Source of the DNA: Janibacter melonis
Lineage (GTDB): Bacteria > Actinomycetota > Actinomycetes > Actinomycetales > Dermatophilaceae
NCBI RefSeq assembly: GCF_020567375.1
Contig: NZ_JAJBZM010000001.1
Coordinates: forward strand, 913,935 to 977,934
Reading direction: 5' to 3'
DNA length: 64,000 nucleotides
The notes under the pieces were generated by a model that saw only the letters and a list, made by a program, of their open reading frames with translations, made no database searches and was not told the origin of the DNA. Both the position numbers and the translations under genes were made by a program. Below, one piece after another: positions 1-8,993 of this stretch. Position 1 is the first letter of the stretch; every line of letters begins with the position of its first letter.

Positions 1-1518
1 GTCGATCTCGGACTGGAGCGCGGACTCGGTCGAGTCCTCGAACTTGCCGGTCTCGCGGATCGCGTCGAGCAGCTCCTGCTTCGTGCGGCGCAGGTGGTCG
101 AGGAAGTCGGCCTCGAAGCGCTGGACGTCCTCGACGGGGATGCTGTCGAGCTGACCGGTGGTGCCGGCCCAGATCGAGACGACCTGCTCCTCGACGGGCA
201 GCGGGTCGGCCTGCTTCTGCTTGAGCAGCTCGACGAGGCGCGCGCCGCGGGCGAGCTGCTGCTTGCTCGCGGGGTCGAGGTCGGAGGCGAACATCGCGAA
301 GGCCTCGAGCGCGCGGTACTGGGCGAGGTCGAGCTTGAGACGACCCGAGACCGACTTCATCGCCTTGATCTGCGCGGCACCGCCGACGCGGGAGACGGAG
401 ACACCCACGTCGATGGCCGGGCGGACGTTGGAGTTGAAGAGGTCGGCCTGGAGGTAGATCTGGCCGTCGGTGATCGAGATGACGTTGGTCGGGATGTACG
501 CCGAGACGTCGCCCGCCTTCGTCTCGATGATCGGCAGACCGGTCATCGAGCCCGCACCGAGCTCGTCGGAGAGCTTCGCGCACCGCTCGAGCAGACGCGA
601 GTGCAGGTAGAAGACGTCACCCGGGTAGGCCTCGCGGCCCGGCGGGCGGCGCAGCAGCAGCGACATGGAGCGGTACGCCTCGGCCTGCTTGGACAGGTCG
701 TCGAAGACGATGAGGACGTGCTTGCCCTGGTACATCCAGTGCTGGCCGATGGCCGAGCCGGTGAAGGGGGCGAGGTACTTGAAGCCGGCGGCGTCGGACG
801 CGGGGGCCGCGACGATGGTCGTGTACTCCATCGCGCCGGCCTCCTCGAGGGTGCCCTTGACCGCGGCGATCGTCGAGCCCTTCTGGCCGATGGCGACGTA
901 GATGCAGCGGACCTGCTTCTCCGGGTCGCCGGTCTCCCAGAACTGCTTCTGGTTGATGATCGTGTCGACCGCGACCGTGGTCTTGCCGGTCTGGCGGTCA
1001 CCGATGATCAGCTGACGCTGGCCACGGCCGATCGGGGTCATCGCGTCGACCGACTTCAGACCGGTCTGCAGCGGCTGGTGCACCGACTTGCGCTGGACGA
1101 CGGTCGGCGCCTGCAGCTCGAGCGCGCGGCGCTCCTCGCTGGTGATCTCGCCGAGACCGTCGATGGGCTGACCGAGGGGGTTGACGACGCGGCCGAGGAA
1201 GGAGTCGCCGACGGGGACCGAGAGGACCTCTCCGGTCCGCTTGACCTCCTGGCCCTCCTCGATCTTGGCGAAGTCGCCGAGGACGACGACACCGATCTCG
1301 TGGACGTCGAGGTTGAGCGCGATGCCGAGGGTGCCGTCCTCGAACTCGAGCAGCTCGTTGGTCATCGCCGAGGGCAGGCCCTCGACGTGGGCGATGCCGT
1401 CACCGGCGTCGGTGACGCGGCCGACCTCTTCACGGGAGGCCGCGCCCGGGTTGTAGGACTGGACGTAGCCGTCCAGGGCGTCCCGGATCTCCTCCGGACG
1501 GATCGAGAGCTCCGTCAT
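1..1518 (-). CDS. atpA: ATP synthase F1 subunit alpha (partial, C-terminus cut by window edge)
   Basis: This is the regulatory/catalytic-interface subunit of the F1 head. It forms the alpha3-beta3 hexamer with AtpD at the cytoplasmic face of the membrane. The reading frame starts at ATG 1518 ([10 protein letters not shown]) and is open to the window edge, giving 506 residues. The family is about 540 residues, so only the last few dozen are missing. The P-loop GDRQTGKT lies at residues 173-180, the position expected for alpha subunits, followed by the conserved blocks [13 protein letters not shown] and the alpha signature region [17 protein letters not shown]. It is the last visible gene of the atp operon; atpG, atpD and atpC should follow to the left, outside the window. 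A 93-bp gap separates it from atpH. Identification is secure. Confidence 0.98.
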   Translation of the reverse strand, partial: MTELSIRPEEIRDALDGYVQSYNPGAASREEVGRVTDAGDGIAHVEGLPSAMTNELLEFEDGTLGIALNLDVHEIGVVVLGDFAKIEEGQEVKRTGEVLSVPVGDSFLGRVVNPLGQPIDGLGEITSEERRALELQAPTVVQRKSVHQPLQTGLKSVDAMTPIGRGQRQLIIGDRQTGKTTVAVDTIINQKQFWETGDPEKQVRCIYVAIGQKGSTIAAVKGTLEEAGAMEYTTIVAAPASDAAGFKYLAPFTGSAIGQHWMYQGKHVLIVFDDLSKQAEAYRSMSLLLRRPPGREAYPGDVFYLHSRLLERCAKLSDELGAGSMTGLPIIETKAGDVSAYIPTNVISITDGQIYLQADLFNSNVRPAIDVGVSVSRVGGAAQIKAMKSVSGRLKLDLAQYRALEAFAMFASDLDPASKQQLARGARLVELLKQKQADPLPVEEQVVSIWAGTTGQLDSIPVEDVQRFEADFLDHLRRTKQELLDAIRETGKFEDSTESALQSEID

Positions 1519-1611
1519 CTGTCTCTTCTCCTCGGGTGCCGGCTGTGGTGGGCCGGCGGTCGGTGTGTGGTGCGTGGGGTGGTGGGTGCGTCGGTCGAGC
1601 CCGAAGGGGGC

Positions 1612-2426
1612 TCAGCCGCCGGCCAGGTGGCGGCGGGCCTCGTCGAGACGCCGCAGGACGGTCCCGTCGACGACCTCGTCGCCGACCTGGACCCGGATGC
1701 CGCCGATGACGTCCGGCTCGATGAGCTGCTGGACGAGGATCGGCTTGCTGTAGATGCGCTGCAGCGCGGACGCGAGGCGACCGGTCTGCTCCGTCGTGAG
1801 CGGCGCCGCGGTCGTGACGACCGCGGTGAGCTGCTCGCGACGGGCCGCCGCGTACCGCAGGTAGGTGTCGAGCACGGTGTCGAAGCGACGCCCGCGCGGG
1901 GCGAGCACCGCCTGACGCGCCAGCCGGACGCTCTCCGGCGCGGCCTTGTCGCGCAGCAGGGTCGAGACGACCTCGGCCTTGCCTGCGGGGTCGCCCTGCC
2001 GGTTGGTCAGGGTGTCGCGCAGCTCGGGGCTGGCGGCGACGACCCGCTCGAAGCGGAAGAGCTCGTCCTCCACCGTGTCGATCCGACCGTCCTGCTCGGC
2101 GCCGACGAGCGAGGCCTCGACGGCCAGGCGCTCGGTGGTGTCGGACAGGTCGCGCTCCTGCGACCAGCGACCGGCGACGAGCGCCGAGACGATGCTCGAC
2201 GCGGCCTCGGACACCTTGCCCGCGAGCAGACGCTGCGCCAGCGCGGCCTTGTCCGAGCCCTCGCGAGAGGGGTCGGCCAGGGCACGGCGCAGCGTCGCGT
2301 TGTCGTCGAGCAGGGCGGTGACCGCGAAGAGCTCGTCGGCGAGGACGGCCTTGTCGGCCACCGTGGGCAGGGCGGCGTCGAAGGCCGCCCGTCCCTGCCG
2401 GACGGCTCCGCGCGAGCTGCCGCGCA

Positions 2427-2427
<1 letters not shown>
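1612..2427 (-). CDS. atpH: ATP synthase F1 subunit delta
   Basis: The delta subunit (OSCP homologue) is part of the peripheral stalk linking F1 to the b subunits. The 271-residue protein starts MRGSSRGAVRQGRAAFDAAL and ends with the conserved delta C-terminal block (LIEPDVIGGIRVQVGDEVVDGTVLRRL). At 271 residues it is longer than the roughly 180-residue E. coli delta, as is usual for actinobacterial forms with a duplicated N-terminal helical domain. The start ATG overlaps the atpF stop codon (TGATG), so translation is probably coupled. Confidence 0.95.
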
Positions 2428-3068
<641 letters not shown>

Positions 3069-3117
3069 CTAGGTGCTGGTCTCGGTTCGGGTGAGCACGG
3101 GCACGAGGCCCGTGGGC

Positions 3118-3339
3118 TCAGTTGTTGATGAAGAAGAGGACCAGACCGAAGATCGCGAGGGCCTCAGCGAGCGCGAAGCCGAGGATGGCGATCGGCTGCA
3201 GGAGGTTGCGGGCCTCCGGCTGACGAGCGACACCGTTGATGTAAGCGGCGAAGATCAGACCGACCGCGATCGCCGGGCCGATGGCGGCCAGGCCGTAGCC
3301 GACGAGGGAGAGCGAGCCGGTGATTTCCATGATCTGCAC
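3118..3339 (-). CDS. atpE: ATP synthase F0 subunit c (proton-translocating ring)
   Basis: A 73-residue hairpin of two membrane helices that oligomerises into the rotor ring. The polar loop R39-Q40-P41 contacts gamma/epsilon, and the ion-carrying carboxylate is E59 in [12 protein letters not shown]. The residue after E59 is alanine, not the Ser/Thr typical of Na+-binding rings, so this is expected to be a proton ring. The GTG start at 3339 is preceded by GAGGAA at a 5-bp spacing. An ATG three codons later ([10 protein letters not shown]) would place that element too far away. Confidence 0.97.
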   Translation of the reverse strand: MQIMEITGSLSLVGYGLAAIGPAIAVGLIFAAYINGVARQPEARNLLQPIAILGFALAEALAIFGLVLFFINN

Positions 3340-3448
3340 GTGAATTCCTCTTCCGTGTATTTACCGATCCGCCGCGGCGCCTGCCGCGGGGAAGTTCTTG
3401 GGGGTGGTGGCTATTTGGTTATGGGTACTGCGGTCGACGAGCCGCGAC

Positions 3449-4270
3449 TCAGTGGTCGTCGGCGAGAGCGCCGGCGATGTAGCTCGCCGCGAGCAGGACG
3501 AAGACGAACGCCTGGAGGAACTGCACCAGGGCCTCGAAGAGGATCATCACGCCGGCCATGAGGAAGGTCGGCACCGACATCACCTTGAGGAGCGCACCGT
3601 CGGCCTCGAGCAGGAAGTACGCACCCGCGGTGACGAAGAGGTAGATGACCATGTGCCCGGCGAACATGTTGCCGAAGAGTCGCAGCGCGAGCGTCAGCGG
3701 CCGGGTGATGAAGTAGGTGACGAGCTCGAGCAGGAAGATCACCGGGGCGATCCAGCCCGGAAGGCCCGGGGGGACCATGTGCTTGAAGTAGCCGACGAAG
3801 CCCATCCGCTGGAAGCCGATCCAGTGGTAGACCACGTAGACGACGAGCGTCAGCGCGATCGGGAAGCCGATCTTGCCGTTCACCGGATTCATCGCGAGCG
3901 GGAAGATCCCCATGAGGTTGTAGAAGAGGATCATCGCGAAGAGGGTCACGAGGAGCGGCACGAAGCGGCGGAACTCCTTGGTGCCGATCATGTCGCGGGC
4001 CACCGAGTTGCGGGGGAAGTTGTAGAAGCCCTCGAAGAGCCACTGGCCCTTGCTGGGGACGACCGCGGCCTTGCGGCTCAGCGCGATCATCCCGAAGGAG
4101 AGCACAGCGGTGACGATCGCGGCCCAAGCCATCTGGTTGGTGACGGTGAGACCGCCGACCTCGAAGAGGGGCTGCCAGAAGATCTCCGGCGTGGGGGGCG
4201 CGTAGCCCTCGCCCTCGCCGGAGGCCATGGGCGCGAGCGCGGCGATGTGCGCGGGCGCAGTCAGGATCAC
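3449..4270 (-). CDS. atpB: ATP synthase F0 subunit a
   Basis: Membrane stator subunit forming the proton half-channels against the c-ring; 273 residues, mostly hydrophobic. The essential arginine is in the conserved RPLTLALRLFGNMFAGH segment, and a second conserved helix region (QAFVFVLLAASYIAGAL) is near the C-terminus. I place the start at GTG 4270 (V-I-L-T-A-P-A-H) because GAGGAG lies 5 bp upstream and the GTG overlaps the stop of the preceding gene (GTGA). Upstream in-frame sequence is just the neighbour's DNA read in another frame. A 109-bp gap separates it from atpE. Confidence 0.96.
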   Translation of the reverse strand: MILTAPAHIAALAPMASGEGEGYAPPTPEIFWQPLFEVGGLTVTNQMAWAAIVTAVLSFGMIALSRKAAVVPSKGQWLFEGFYNFPRNSVARDMIGTKEFRRFVPLLVTLFAMILFYNLMGIFPLAMNPVNGKIGFPIALTLVVYVVYHWIGFQRMGFVGYFKHMVPPGLPGWIAPVIFLLELVTYFITRPLTLALRLFGNMFAGHMVIYLFVTAGAYFLLEADGALLKVMSVPTFLMAGVMILFEALVQFLQAFVFVLLAASYIAGALADDH

Positions 4271-4632
4271 GGGTTCTCCTCGTTGTGTGGCTTGGCTCCG
4301 GGCAGCGCGGTATCGCCGCCGCTCGTGGGTGCCTGAGACGTACCGTACCGGAGCCAGATGACGTAGAGCGACAGCCCCATCCCGACCACGGCACCGGCGG
4401 CGACGATCAACGTCGTCCCCAGCCAGCGGTCGAGCAGCCATCCGATCCCCCCGAAGAGCAGGGGTCCGGTGATGAGGTAGGCGAGGACGGTCGCGCCGAG
4501 CGCGTCCGCCTGGGCGGTGGGGCTCGGGCCCTCGGTCTCGGTGGACCAGCGGTGCGCGTCGGGCGCCACCCCTTCGCGCCGGGTGACGAGGCGCGGCTGC
4601 GGGGTGTCGGTCTTGCGGCGGCGGGGGCTCAT
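4267..4632 (-). CDS. Small membrane protein of the atp operon (AtpZ/AtpI-like)
   Basis: A 121-residue protein starting MSPRRRKTDTPQP. A charged, presumably cytoplasmic N-terminus (about 50 residues) is followed by two predicted membrane helices (LGATVLAYLITGPLLFGGIGWLLDRWLG and LIVAAGAVVGMGLSLYVIWLRYG) and a short polar tail. The GxxxDRWLG linker between the helices resembles the AtpZ/AtpI ('F0F1-ATPase subunit') families found at the head of atp operons, thought to help c-ring assembly or Mg2+ handling. It overlaps the next gene's stop (ATGA) and atpB's start (GTGA), so it is co-translated with the operon. The exact family is inferred from topology and position. Confidence 0.75.
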   Translation of the reverse strand: MSPRRRKTDTPQPRLVTRREGVAPDAHRWSTETEGPSPTAQADALGATVLAYLITGPLLFGGIGWLLDRWLGTTLIVAAGAVVGMGLSLYVIWLRYGTSQAPTSGGDTALPGAKPHNEENP

Positions 4633-5048
4633 CGCGCCCCTCCCGGGTAGATCTCGTGCCGCGCACGGGCGTACCCGGTGATCTGGCCCGCCTGGAGCAC
4701 GACCGTCTGCAGGATCGCGGCGGCGGTGAAGGCTTCTCCGACGAGCCAGGGCTGCCCTCTCAGGGCGACGAGCACCACGACGAGCAGCATCAGCTGACCG
4801 ACGTAGACGACGAGCGCGCCCGGGAGACTGAGGCGTGCGTCCCCTTCGACGATGACTCGCATCGCGACGAGGCCGACGAGCATGATCGCCGCTGCGGTCG
4901 CGGCTCCGGCGAGGGCGGACCAGCCGGCCCTCTCCCCCGCGGCGAGCCACCCGATGACCGGCGCGGCGACGCACCCGGCGACGCCTGCGAGCACGACGCC
5001 GCGAAGCATGCCCGTGATGGGCTCGCGGGTGGTGCGCGTGGCGGTCAT
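4629..5048 (-). CDS. AtpI-like ATP synthase I protein, first gene of the atp operon
   Basis: A 139-residue protein with four likely membrane helices (GVVLAGVAGCVAAPVIGWLAAG; LAGAATAAAIMLVGLVAMRVIV; LVVYVGQLMLLVVVLVALRG; AFTAAAILQTVVLQAGQITGY), matching the layout of the ATP synthase I/UncI group, assembly factors encoded upstream of atpB. The ATG at 5048 (MTATRTTRE) is preferred because AAGGA sits about 5 bp before it; a GTG at 5063 adds five residues. The stop overlaps the downstream start (ATGA). The gene follows wecA, as in M. tuberculosis, and has a CRP-like palindrome 60 bp upstream. Confidence 0.8.
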   Translation of the reverse strand: MTATRTTREPITGMLRGVVLAGVAGCVAAPVIGWLAAGERAGWSALAGAATAAAIMLVGLVAMRVIVEGDARLSLPGALVVYVGQLMLLVVVLVALRGQPWLVGEAFTAAAILQTVVLQAGQITGYARARHEIYPGGAR

Positions 5049-5107
5049 GGCGTCCTTCGGCACGGGATCTGGTCGAGGCTCGAGCGGGCCCTCACGGCCC
5101 GTCGTCG

Positions 5108-5133
5108 GCGCTTGTGAAAGTTATCACAAGCGC
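5108..5133 (-). promoter_or_regulatory. CRP/GlxR-like operator upstream of the atp operon
   Basis: A perfect inverted repeat with 10-bp arms (GCGCTTGTGA / TCACAAGCGC) and a 6-bp centre. Its core TGTGA-N6-TCACA is the textbook CRP half-site arrangement and fits the relaxed actinobacterial GlxR/Crp pattern, although the central TA of the strict GlxR consensus is missing. On the minus strand the centre reads TAACTT, which matches an actinobacterial -10 (TANNNT), so the protein site may lie directly on the promoter. It is 60 bp upstream of the first atp-operon start codon. A simple stem-loop is possible but there is no T-run. Confidence 0.6.
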
Positions 5134-5183
5134 CTCCGACCCCGCGACTCGAGCGCGACGAGCGGCCGCCGTCCCACCCCTTC

Positions 5184-5500
5184 GGGCGGTCGAGGCACGA
5201 AGCCCCCACCCCCAAGCCTCGACACCACGCCTCCCCCGAGAAGTTGGCACCAGCACCGGTTGCAGCACGAGCACCCGCCAACATCTCGAGCAGCGGGATG
5301 GTCTCGAGGCTCCTTCGTCGCACCTCGACCGCCAACGCCCTCTCGCTGGTCGAGGTGCGAAGGCCGCCAGGCCTGAGCCTCGAGACCACCCGCCCCGAGA
5401 AATTGGCACCAGCACCGGTTGCAGCACGAGCATCTGCCAACTTCCCGAGCACACGGGTCGTCTCGGGGCTCGCTGACGCTCGCACCTCGACCAACCAAGA
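5184..5500. repeat. REP1 palindromic repeat cluster with a 159-bp composite duplication
   Basis: The roughly 440-bp gap between the atp operon and wecA holds no credible gene. It carries four REP1 copies: a degenerate one near 5184-5227, then 5299-5333, 5346-5390 and 5458-5500. Their ends read GGTCGAGGTGCGA and TCGAGACC or the reverse. Between them a 58-bp block beginning CCGAGAAGTTGGCACC is duplicated at about 5236-5293 and 5395-5452, offset 159 bp, with only a few differences. Short reading frames across it are products of the repeat sequence. Confidence 0.85.
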
Positions 5501-5504
5501 ACGG

Positions 5505-6644
5505 TTAGGCGTCGAGGCGGCGGCCCTGGCGGTCGAAGGTCTTGGGGCGGTGGCCGGGGCGGGAGAAGCGCGGGAGCCACACGGTGAGGACGACGGCGAC
5601 GGCGAGCAGGGCGAGGACCCCGGCCGCCGCGAGCTCAGCGGGCTGGACGACGACGAAGCTCACCGAGCCGGCGGCGACGACGAAGGCCCACCACCACAGC
5701 AGGAGCACCGCGCGGCGGTGGCCGTGGCCGATCCGCAGCATGCGGTGGTGCAGGTGCTGGGCGTCGGGGTGGAAGGGGCTCTGCCCTCGTGCGGTGCGGC
5801 GCACGACGGCGAAGAGGACGTCGAGCAGCGGCAGCAGCATGATCGCGATCGGCACGAGCAGCGGCAGGATAGTCGCCGCGACCGGGTTGTCGCTCACCTG
5901 GCTCGGGTTGACCGCACCGGTCGTGCTGATCGTCGCGGCGGCGAGGAGCAGCCCGAGCAGGAGCGCCCCGCTGTCGCCCATGAAGAGCCGGGCGGGGAAG
6001 AAGTTGTGCGGCAGGAAGCCCAGGCAGCACCCGAGCATCGCGGCGGAGATGAAGGTCGCCGAGCTGAAGACGTTCGGCGGGTTGTACGAGGCCGAGATGA
6101 GATAGCTGTACACGAAGAACGACCCCGCGGCGATCGCGACCGTCCCCGCGGCGAGCCCGTCGAGCCCGTCGATGAAGTTCACCGCGTTCGTCGCGAGGAC
6201 GACGACGAAGATCGTCAGGATGACGAGGATCGGCGCCGGCAGGACCGTGACGACCCCGAGCGGCAACGAGAAGAACTGCACGCCGGAGAAGGCCATGATC
6301 CCGGCGGCGACCAGCTGCCCACCCATCTTCGTCGCCGGGTCGAGGTCGCGGACGTCGTCGATCGCCCCGACGAGGCAGACGACCGCGCCCGCCCCCAGCA
6401 CCCCGACGAGCTCGCGCGTCTCGAAGACCTGCGAGAGGAAGGGCAGACGCCATGCGAGCAGCGTCGCGGCGGCGTACCCCATGAGGATCGCCACTCCCCC
6501 GAGCCGAGGGATCGGCACGGTGTGCACGTCGCGGCTGCGGACCGGGGTGTACGCCCCGGTCCGCACCGCGATCGCCCGCATGGCGGGCACGCACAGGTAG
6601 GTCGTCGCCAGCGCCACGAGGACGACGAGCAGGTACTCACGCAC
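5505..6644 (-). CDS. wecA: Undecaprenyl-phosphate N-acetylglucosamine-1-phosphate transferase (WecA/TagO family)
   Basis: Integral membrane enzyme of the MraY/WecA superfamily. It transfers a HexNAc-1-phosphate from UDP to a polyprenyl phosphate to begin a cell-envelope glycan; in mycobacteria the orthologue (Rfe/WecA) starts the arabinogalactan linker. The 379 residues contain about 11 hydrophobic helices, the catalytic pair D96-D97 in GAIDDVRDLD, the block NAVNFIDGLDG at 153-162, the GDSGA motif near 225, and the cytoplasmic HLHHRML loop that in this family binds UDP-GlcNAc. The start is GTG 6644. It precedes atpI as in M. tuberculosis. Confidence 0.9.
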   Translation of the reverse strand: MREYLLVVLVALATTYLCVPAMRAIAVRTGAYTPVRSRDVHTVPIPRLGGVAILMGYAAATLLAWRLPFLSQVFETRELVGVLGAGAVVCLVGAIDDVRDLDPATKMGGQLVAAGIMAFSGVQFFSLPLGVVTVLPAPILVILTIFVVVLATNAVNFIDGLDGLAAGTVAIAAGSFFVYSYLISASYNPPNVFSSATFISAAMLGCCLGFLPHNFFPARLFMGDSGALLLGLLLAAATISTTGAVNPSQVSDNPVAATILPLLVPIAIMLLPLLDVLFAVVRRTARGQSPFHPDAQHLHHRMLRIGHGHRRAVLLLWWWAFVVAAGSVSFVVVQPAELAAAGVLALLAVAVVLTVWLPRFSRPGHRPKTFDRQGRRLDA

Positions 6645-6701
6645 GCGCCGCCTCCGTCGTCACTGGTGATGTGGTCAGCCGCGGGCCCGGTCGGGCCCGG
6701 C

Positions 6702-7979
6702 TCAGCGAGGGTAGGCGGGGAAGGCGGTGACGAGCTCGTCGACGCCCGCGCGCACCTGCTGGCTCACGGCGTGCTCCGGGTCGGCGTCGCCCTGGGTGAC
6801 GGCGACGTGGATGAGCTCGGCGATGGTCGCCATCTCGGCCTCGCCCATGCCCTGCGTCGTGACGCACGGGGTGCCGACGCGCACGCCCGAGGCGATGCCC
6901 GGCTTCTGCGGGTCGTTGGGGATCGCGTTCTTGTTGAGCACGATCCCGGCCGCGTCGGCGCGCGCCTCGGCGTCCTTGCCCGTGACGCCGACGCCCTGGA
7001 GGTCGAGCAGCGCGAGGTGCGTGTCCGTGCCACCGGTCGTCGGCCGGATGCCGCGCTCGGCCAGACCGGCCGCGAGCGCCTGGGAGTTGGTGATGACGCG
7101 CCGGGTGTAGTCGGCGTACTCCGGGCTCGCGCACTCCTTGAAGTTCACGGCCTTGGCCGCGATCGTGTGCATCTGCGGCCCGCCCTGCATCATCGGGAAG
7201 ATCGCCTTGTCGAGCGCGGCCGCGTGCTCGGCCTTGCAGACGAGGGCACCGGAGCGGGGGCCGCGCAGGACCTTGTGGGTCGTGAAGGTCACGACGTCGG
7301 CGAAGGGGACGGGGCTGGGGATCGCCTTGCCGGCCACGAGACCGATGAAGTGGGCCGCGTCGACCCAGAAGATCGCGCCGACCTCGTCGGCGATGGCGCG
7401 GATCCGCTCGAAGTCGATGAGACGCGGGATCGCCGAGCCGCCGGCGCAGATGACCTTGGGGCGGTGCTCCTTGGCCAGGCGCTCCATCTCGTCGTAGTCG
7501 ACGTCCTCGGTCTCGGGGTGCACGCCGTAGTGGACGGCGTCGAACCACTTGCCGGAGAAGGAGACCTTCGTGCCGTGGGTGAGGTGGCCGCCGTGGGGCA
7601 GCGACATCGCGAGGATCTTCTCGCCCGGCTTGAGGAAGGCGCCGTAGACGGCCTGGTTCGCGCTGGCGCCGGAGTGCGCCTGGACGTTGGCATGGTCGGC
7701 GTCGAAGAGCGCCTTGCACCGGTCGATGGCGAGCTGCTCGGCCTTGTCGACCTCGCTGCAGCCGCCGTAGTAGCGCCGGCCGGGGTAGCCCTCGGCGTAC
7801 TTGTTCGACAGCGTCGAGCCGAGCGCGGTGAGCACCTCGGGGCTCGAGAGGTTCTCGCTGGCGATGAGCTGCAGGCCCGAGCGGATCCGGCCGAGCTCGG
7901 AGAGGAGCACGTCGGCGATCTCGGGGTCGAAGGCGCGCAGGCCCCCGAAGTCGGAGCCGTAGAAGGTGTCGTCGGTCAT
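6702..7979 (-). CDS. glyA: Serine hydroxymethyltransferase
   Basis: PLP enzyme converting serine and tetrahydrofolate to glycine and 5,10-methylene-THF; cytoplasmic, the main source of one-carbon units. 425 residues, normal length. Visible motifs are the N-terminal block LIASENLSSPEVL, EGYPGRRYYGGC, the DxAH motif in FWVDAAHFIGLVAG, and the PLP lysine (about K236) in TFTTHKVLRGPRSG. The start at ATG 7979 (MTDDTFYGSD) overlaps the tsaC stop (ATGA), so it is co-translated with tsaC. The frame continues upstream only through antisense-like tsaC sequence. Confidence 0.97.
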   Translation of the reverse strand: MTDDTFYGSDFGGLRAFDPEIADVLLSELGRIRSGLQLIASENLSSPEVLTALGSTLSNKYAEGYPGRRYYGGCSEVDKAEQLAIDRCKALFDADHANVQAHSGASANQAVYGAFLKPGEKILAMSLPHGGHLTHGTKVSFSGKWFDAVHYGVHPETEDVDYDEMERLAKEHRPKVICAGGSAIPRLIDFERIRAIADEVGAIFWVDAAHFIGLVAGKAIPSPVPFADVVTFTTHKVLRGPRSGALVCKAEHAAALDKAIFPMMQGGPQMHTIAAKAVNFKECASPEYADYTRRVITNSQALAAGLAERGIRPTTGGTDTHLALLDLQGVGVTGKDAEARADAAGIVLNKNAIPNDPQKPGIASGVRVGTPCVTTQGMGEAEMATIAELIHVAVTQGDADPEHAVSQQVRAGVDELVTAFPAYPR

Positions 7980-8722
7980 CGCGTGGGTCCTTCGCTCTCT
8001 GCGGTGTCGCTGTCGATGTCGCTGGTGTCGAGATGGGTCGTGGAGGTGTCGTCCACGGAGGCGGACGGCGGGGGCGGCTCGGCCGGCTGGGCGTCGGCGA
8101 AGACCTGGCGCACCCGCGAGGCCGGCAGGGCCCCGCTGCGCAGGATGACCGGCTCGTCGCCGGTGCAGTCGACGATGGTCGACGGCTCGCCGCTGGGACG
8201 GGGCCCGCCGTCGAGGTAGACGGCGACCGACGCACCGAGCTGCGAGGCGGCCTCGACCGCGGTGCGGGCCGGCGGCTCGCCGGTGCGGTTCGCGCTCGTC
8301 ACGGCCATCGGTCCGACCTCGGCGAGGACGGCGAGCGCCAGCTCGTCGTCGGGCATGCGCAGGGCCACGGTGCCGCGGGTCTCTCCGAGGTCCCAGTGCA
8401 GGGAGGGCTGGGCGTGCACGACGACGGTGAGCGGCCCGGGCCACTCGGCCTCGACGAGGTCGCGCACCCAGGCCGGCACGTCGCGGGCCAGGCCGTCGAG
8501 GGTGCGCTGGTCGGGCACGAGGACCGGGGGCGGCATGTCACGACCGCGACCCTTGGCGTCGAGGACGGCCTGGACCGCCTCCGCCGAGAAGGCGTCGCAG
8601 CCGATGCCGTAGACGGTGTCGGTGGGGATGACGACGACCTCTCCGGCGCGCACCGCGTCAGCGGTCGTCGTGATGGCGTCCTCGCGGCTGTCCGGCGAGG
8701 TGGCGTCGACGACGGGGCTCAT
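7976..8722 (-). CDS. tsaC: Threonylcarbamoyl-AMP synthase (YrdC/Sua5 family)
   Basis: Makes L-threonylcarbamoyladenylate from threonine, bicarbonate and ATP, the first step of the universal t6A37 tRNA modification. The YrdC fold is seen in PTDTVYGIGCDAF (residues about 33-45), the KGRGRDMPPPVLV substrate loop, and TSANRTGEPP. After the catalytic domain (about 215 residues) comes a short acidic, Ser/Thr-rich tail (PPPSASVDDTSTTHLDTSD...). It lacks the full Sua5 C-terminal domain. The start is ATG 8722, with an alternative three codons upstream at 8731. Neighbours prmC and prfA are conserved partners. Confidence 0.92.
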   Translation of the reverse strand: MSPVVDATSPDSREDAITTTADAVRAGEVVVIPTDTVYGIGCDAFSAEAVQAVLDAKGRGRDMPPPVLVPDQRTLDGLARDVPAWVRDLVEAEWPGPLTVVVHAQPSLHWDLGETRGTVALRMPDDELALAVLAEVGPMAVTSANRTGEPPARTAVEAASQLGASVAVYLDGGPRPSGEPSTIVDCTGDEPVILRSGALPASRVRQVFADAQPAEPPPPSASVDDTSTTHLDTSDIDSDTAESEGPTR

Positions 8723-8841
8723 GGGGCACACCCTATGGGGCGTGGCTCAGATGCCCCCTCCCCCCTTCGCCCCACGGACGCGGCTGACCCTCTAGGTTCG
8801 GGCCACGTGACGCCCCCGTCACCCATCGAGAGGAGATCTTC

Positions 8842-8925
8842 ATGCGTGGTTCCGGGACCATCTGGACCATCGTCGGCGTGCTCGCGATCATCGCGCTGCT
8901 CATCTGGATCCTCGCTCGCGTCTGA
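8842..8925 (+). CDS. 27-residue single-helix membrane peptide
   Basis: A very short but convincing gene: ATG 8842 with GAGAGGAGA ending about 6 bp upstream, 27 codons, stop TGA at 8923. The product begins MRGSGTIW, continues as an unbroken hydrophobic stretch (TIVGVLAIIALLIWIL) and ends ARV, so it is one membrane helix with positive charges at both ends. It is transcribed away from tsaC and followed 15 bp later by a strong terminator hairpin. A possible -10 (TAGGTT) lies at 8793-8798 without a good -35. I recall similar tiny proteins annotated as hypothetical in related genera; no function is known to me. Confidence 0.7.
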   Translation: MRGSGTIWTIVGVLAIIALLIWILARV

Positions 8926-8940
8926 CGCGACGGCGACGCA

Positions 8941-8976
8941 CGAGGCCCCGCCGAACTCCCTGCCGGCGGGGCCTCG
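8941..8976. terminator. Bidirectional terminator hairpin
   Basis: Perfect 13-bp stem (CGAGGCCCCGCCG / CGGCGGGGCCTCG) with a 10-nt loop, between the plus-strand 27-codon gene and the 3' end of prmC on the minus strand. It would serve both convergent transcripts. A short T-containing tract follows on the plus strand. Confidence 0.8.
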
Positions 8977-8993
8977 TTGCGTCTGCGGGCAGG

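Noticed and set aside
4271-4666. Long N-terminal extension of atpB to 405 codons
   Set aside because: The extension is the neighbouring small membrane protein's DNA in another frame; GTG 4270 has an SD and a GTGA overlap.
5244-8219. A 991-codon open frame antisense to wecA, glyA and the end of tsaC
   Set aside because: All three minus-strand genes are well supported; this is again a GC-driven shadow that starts inside a REP1 array.
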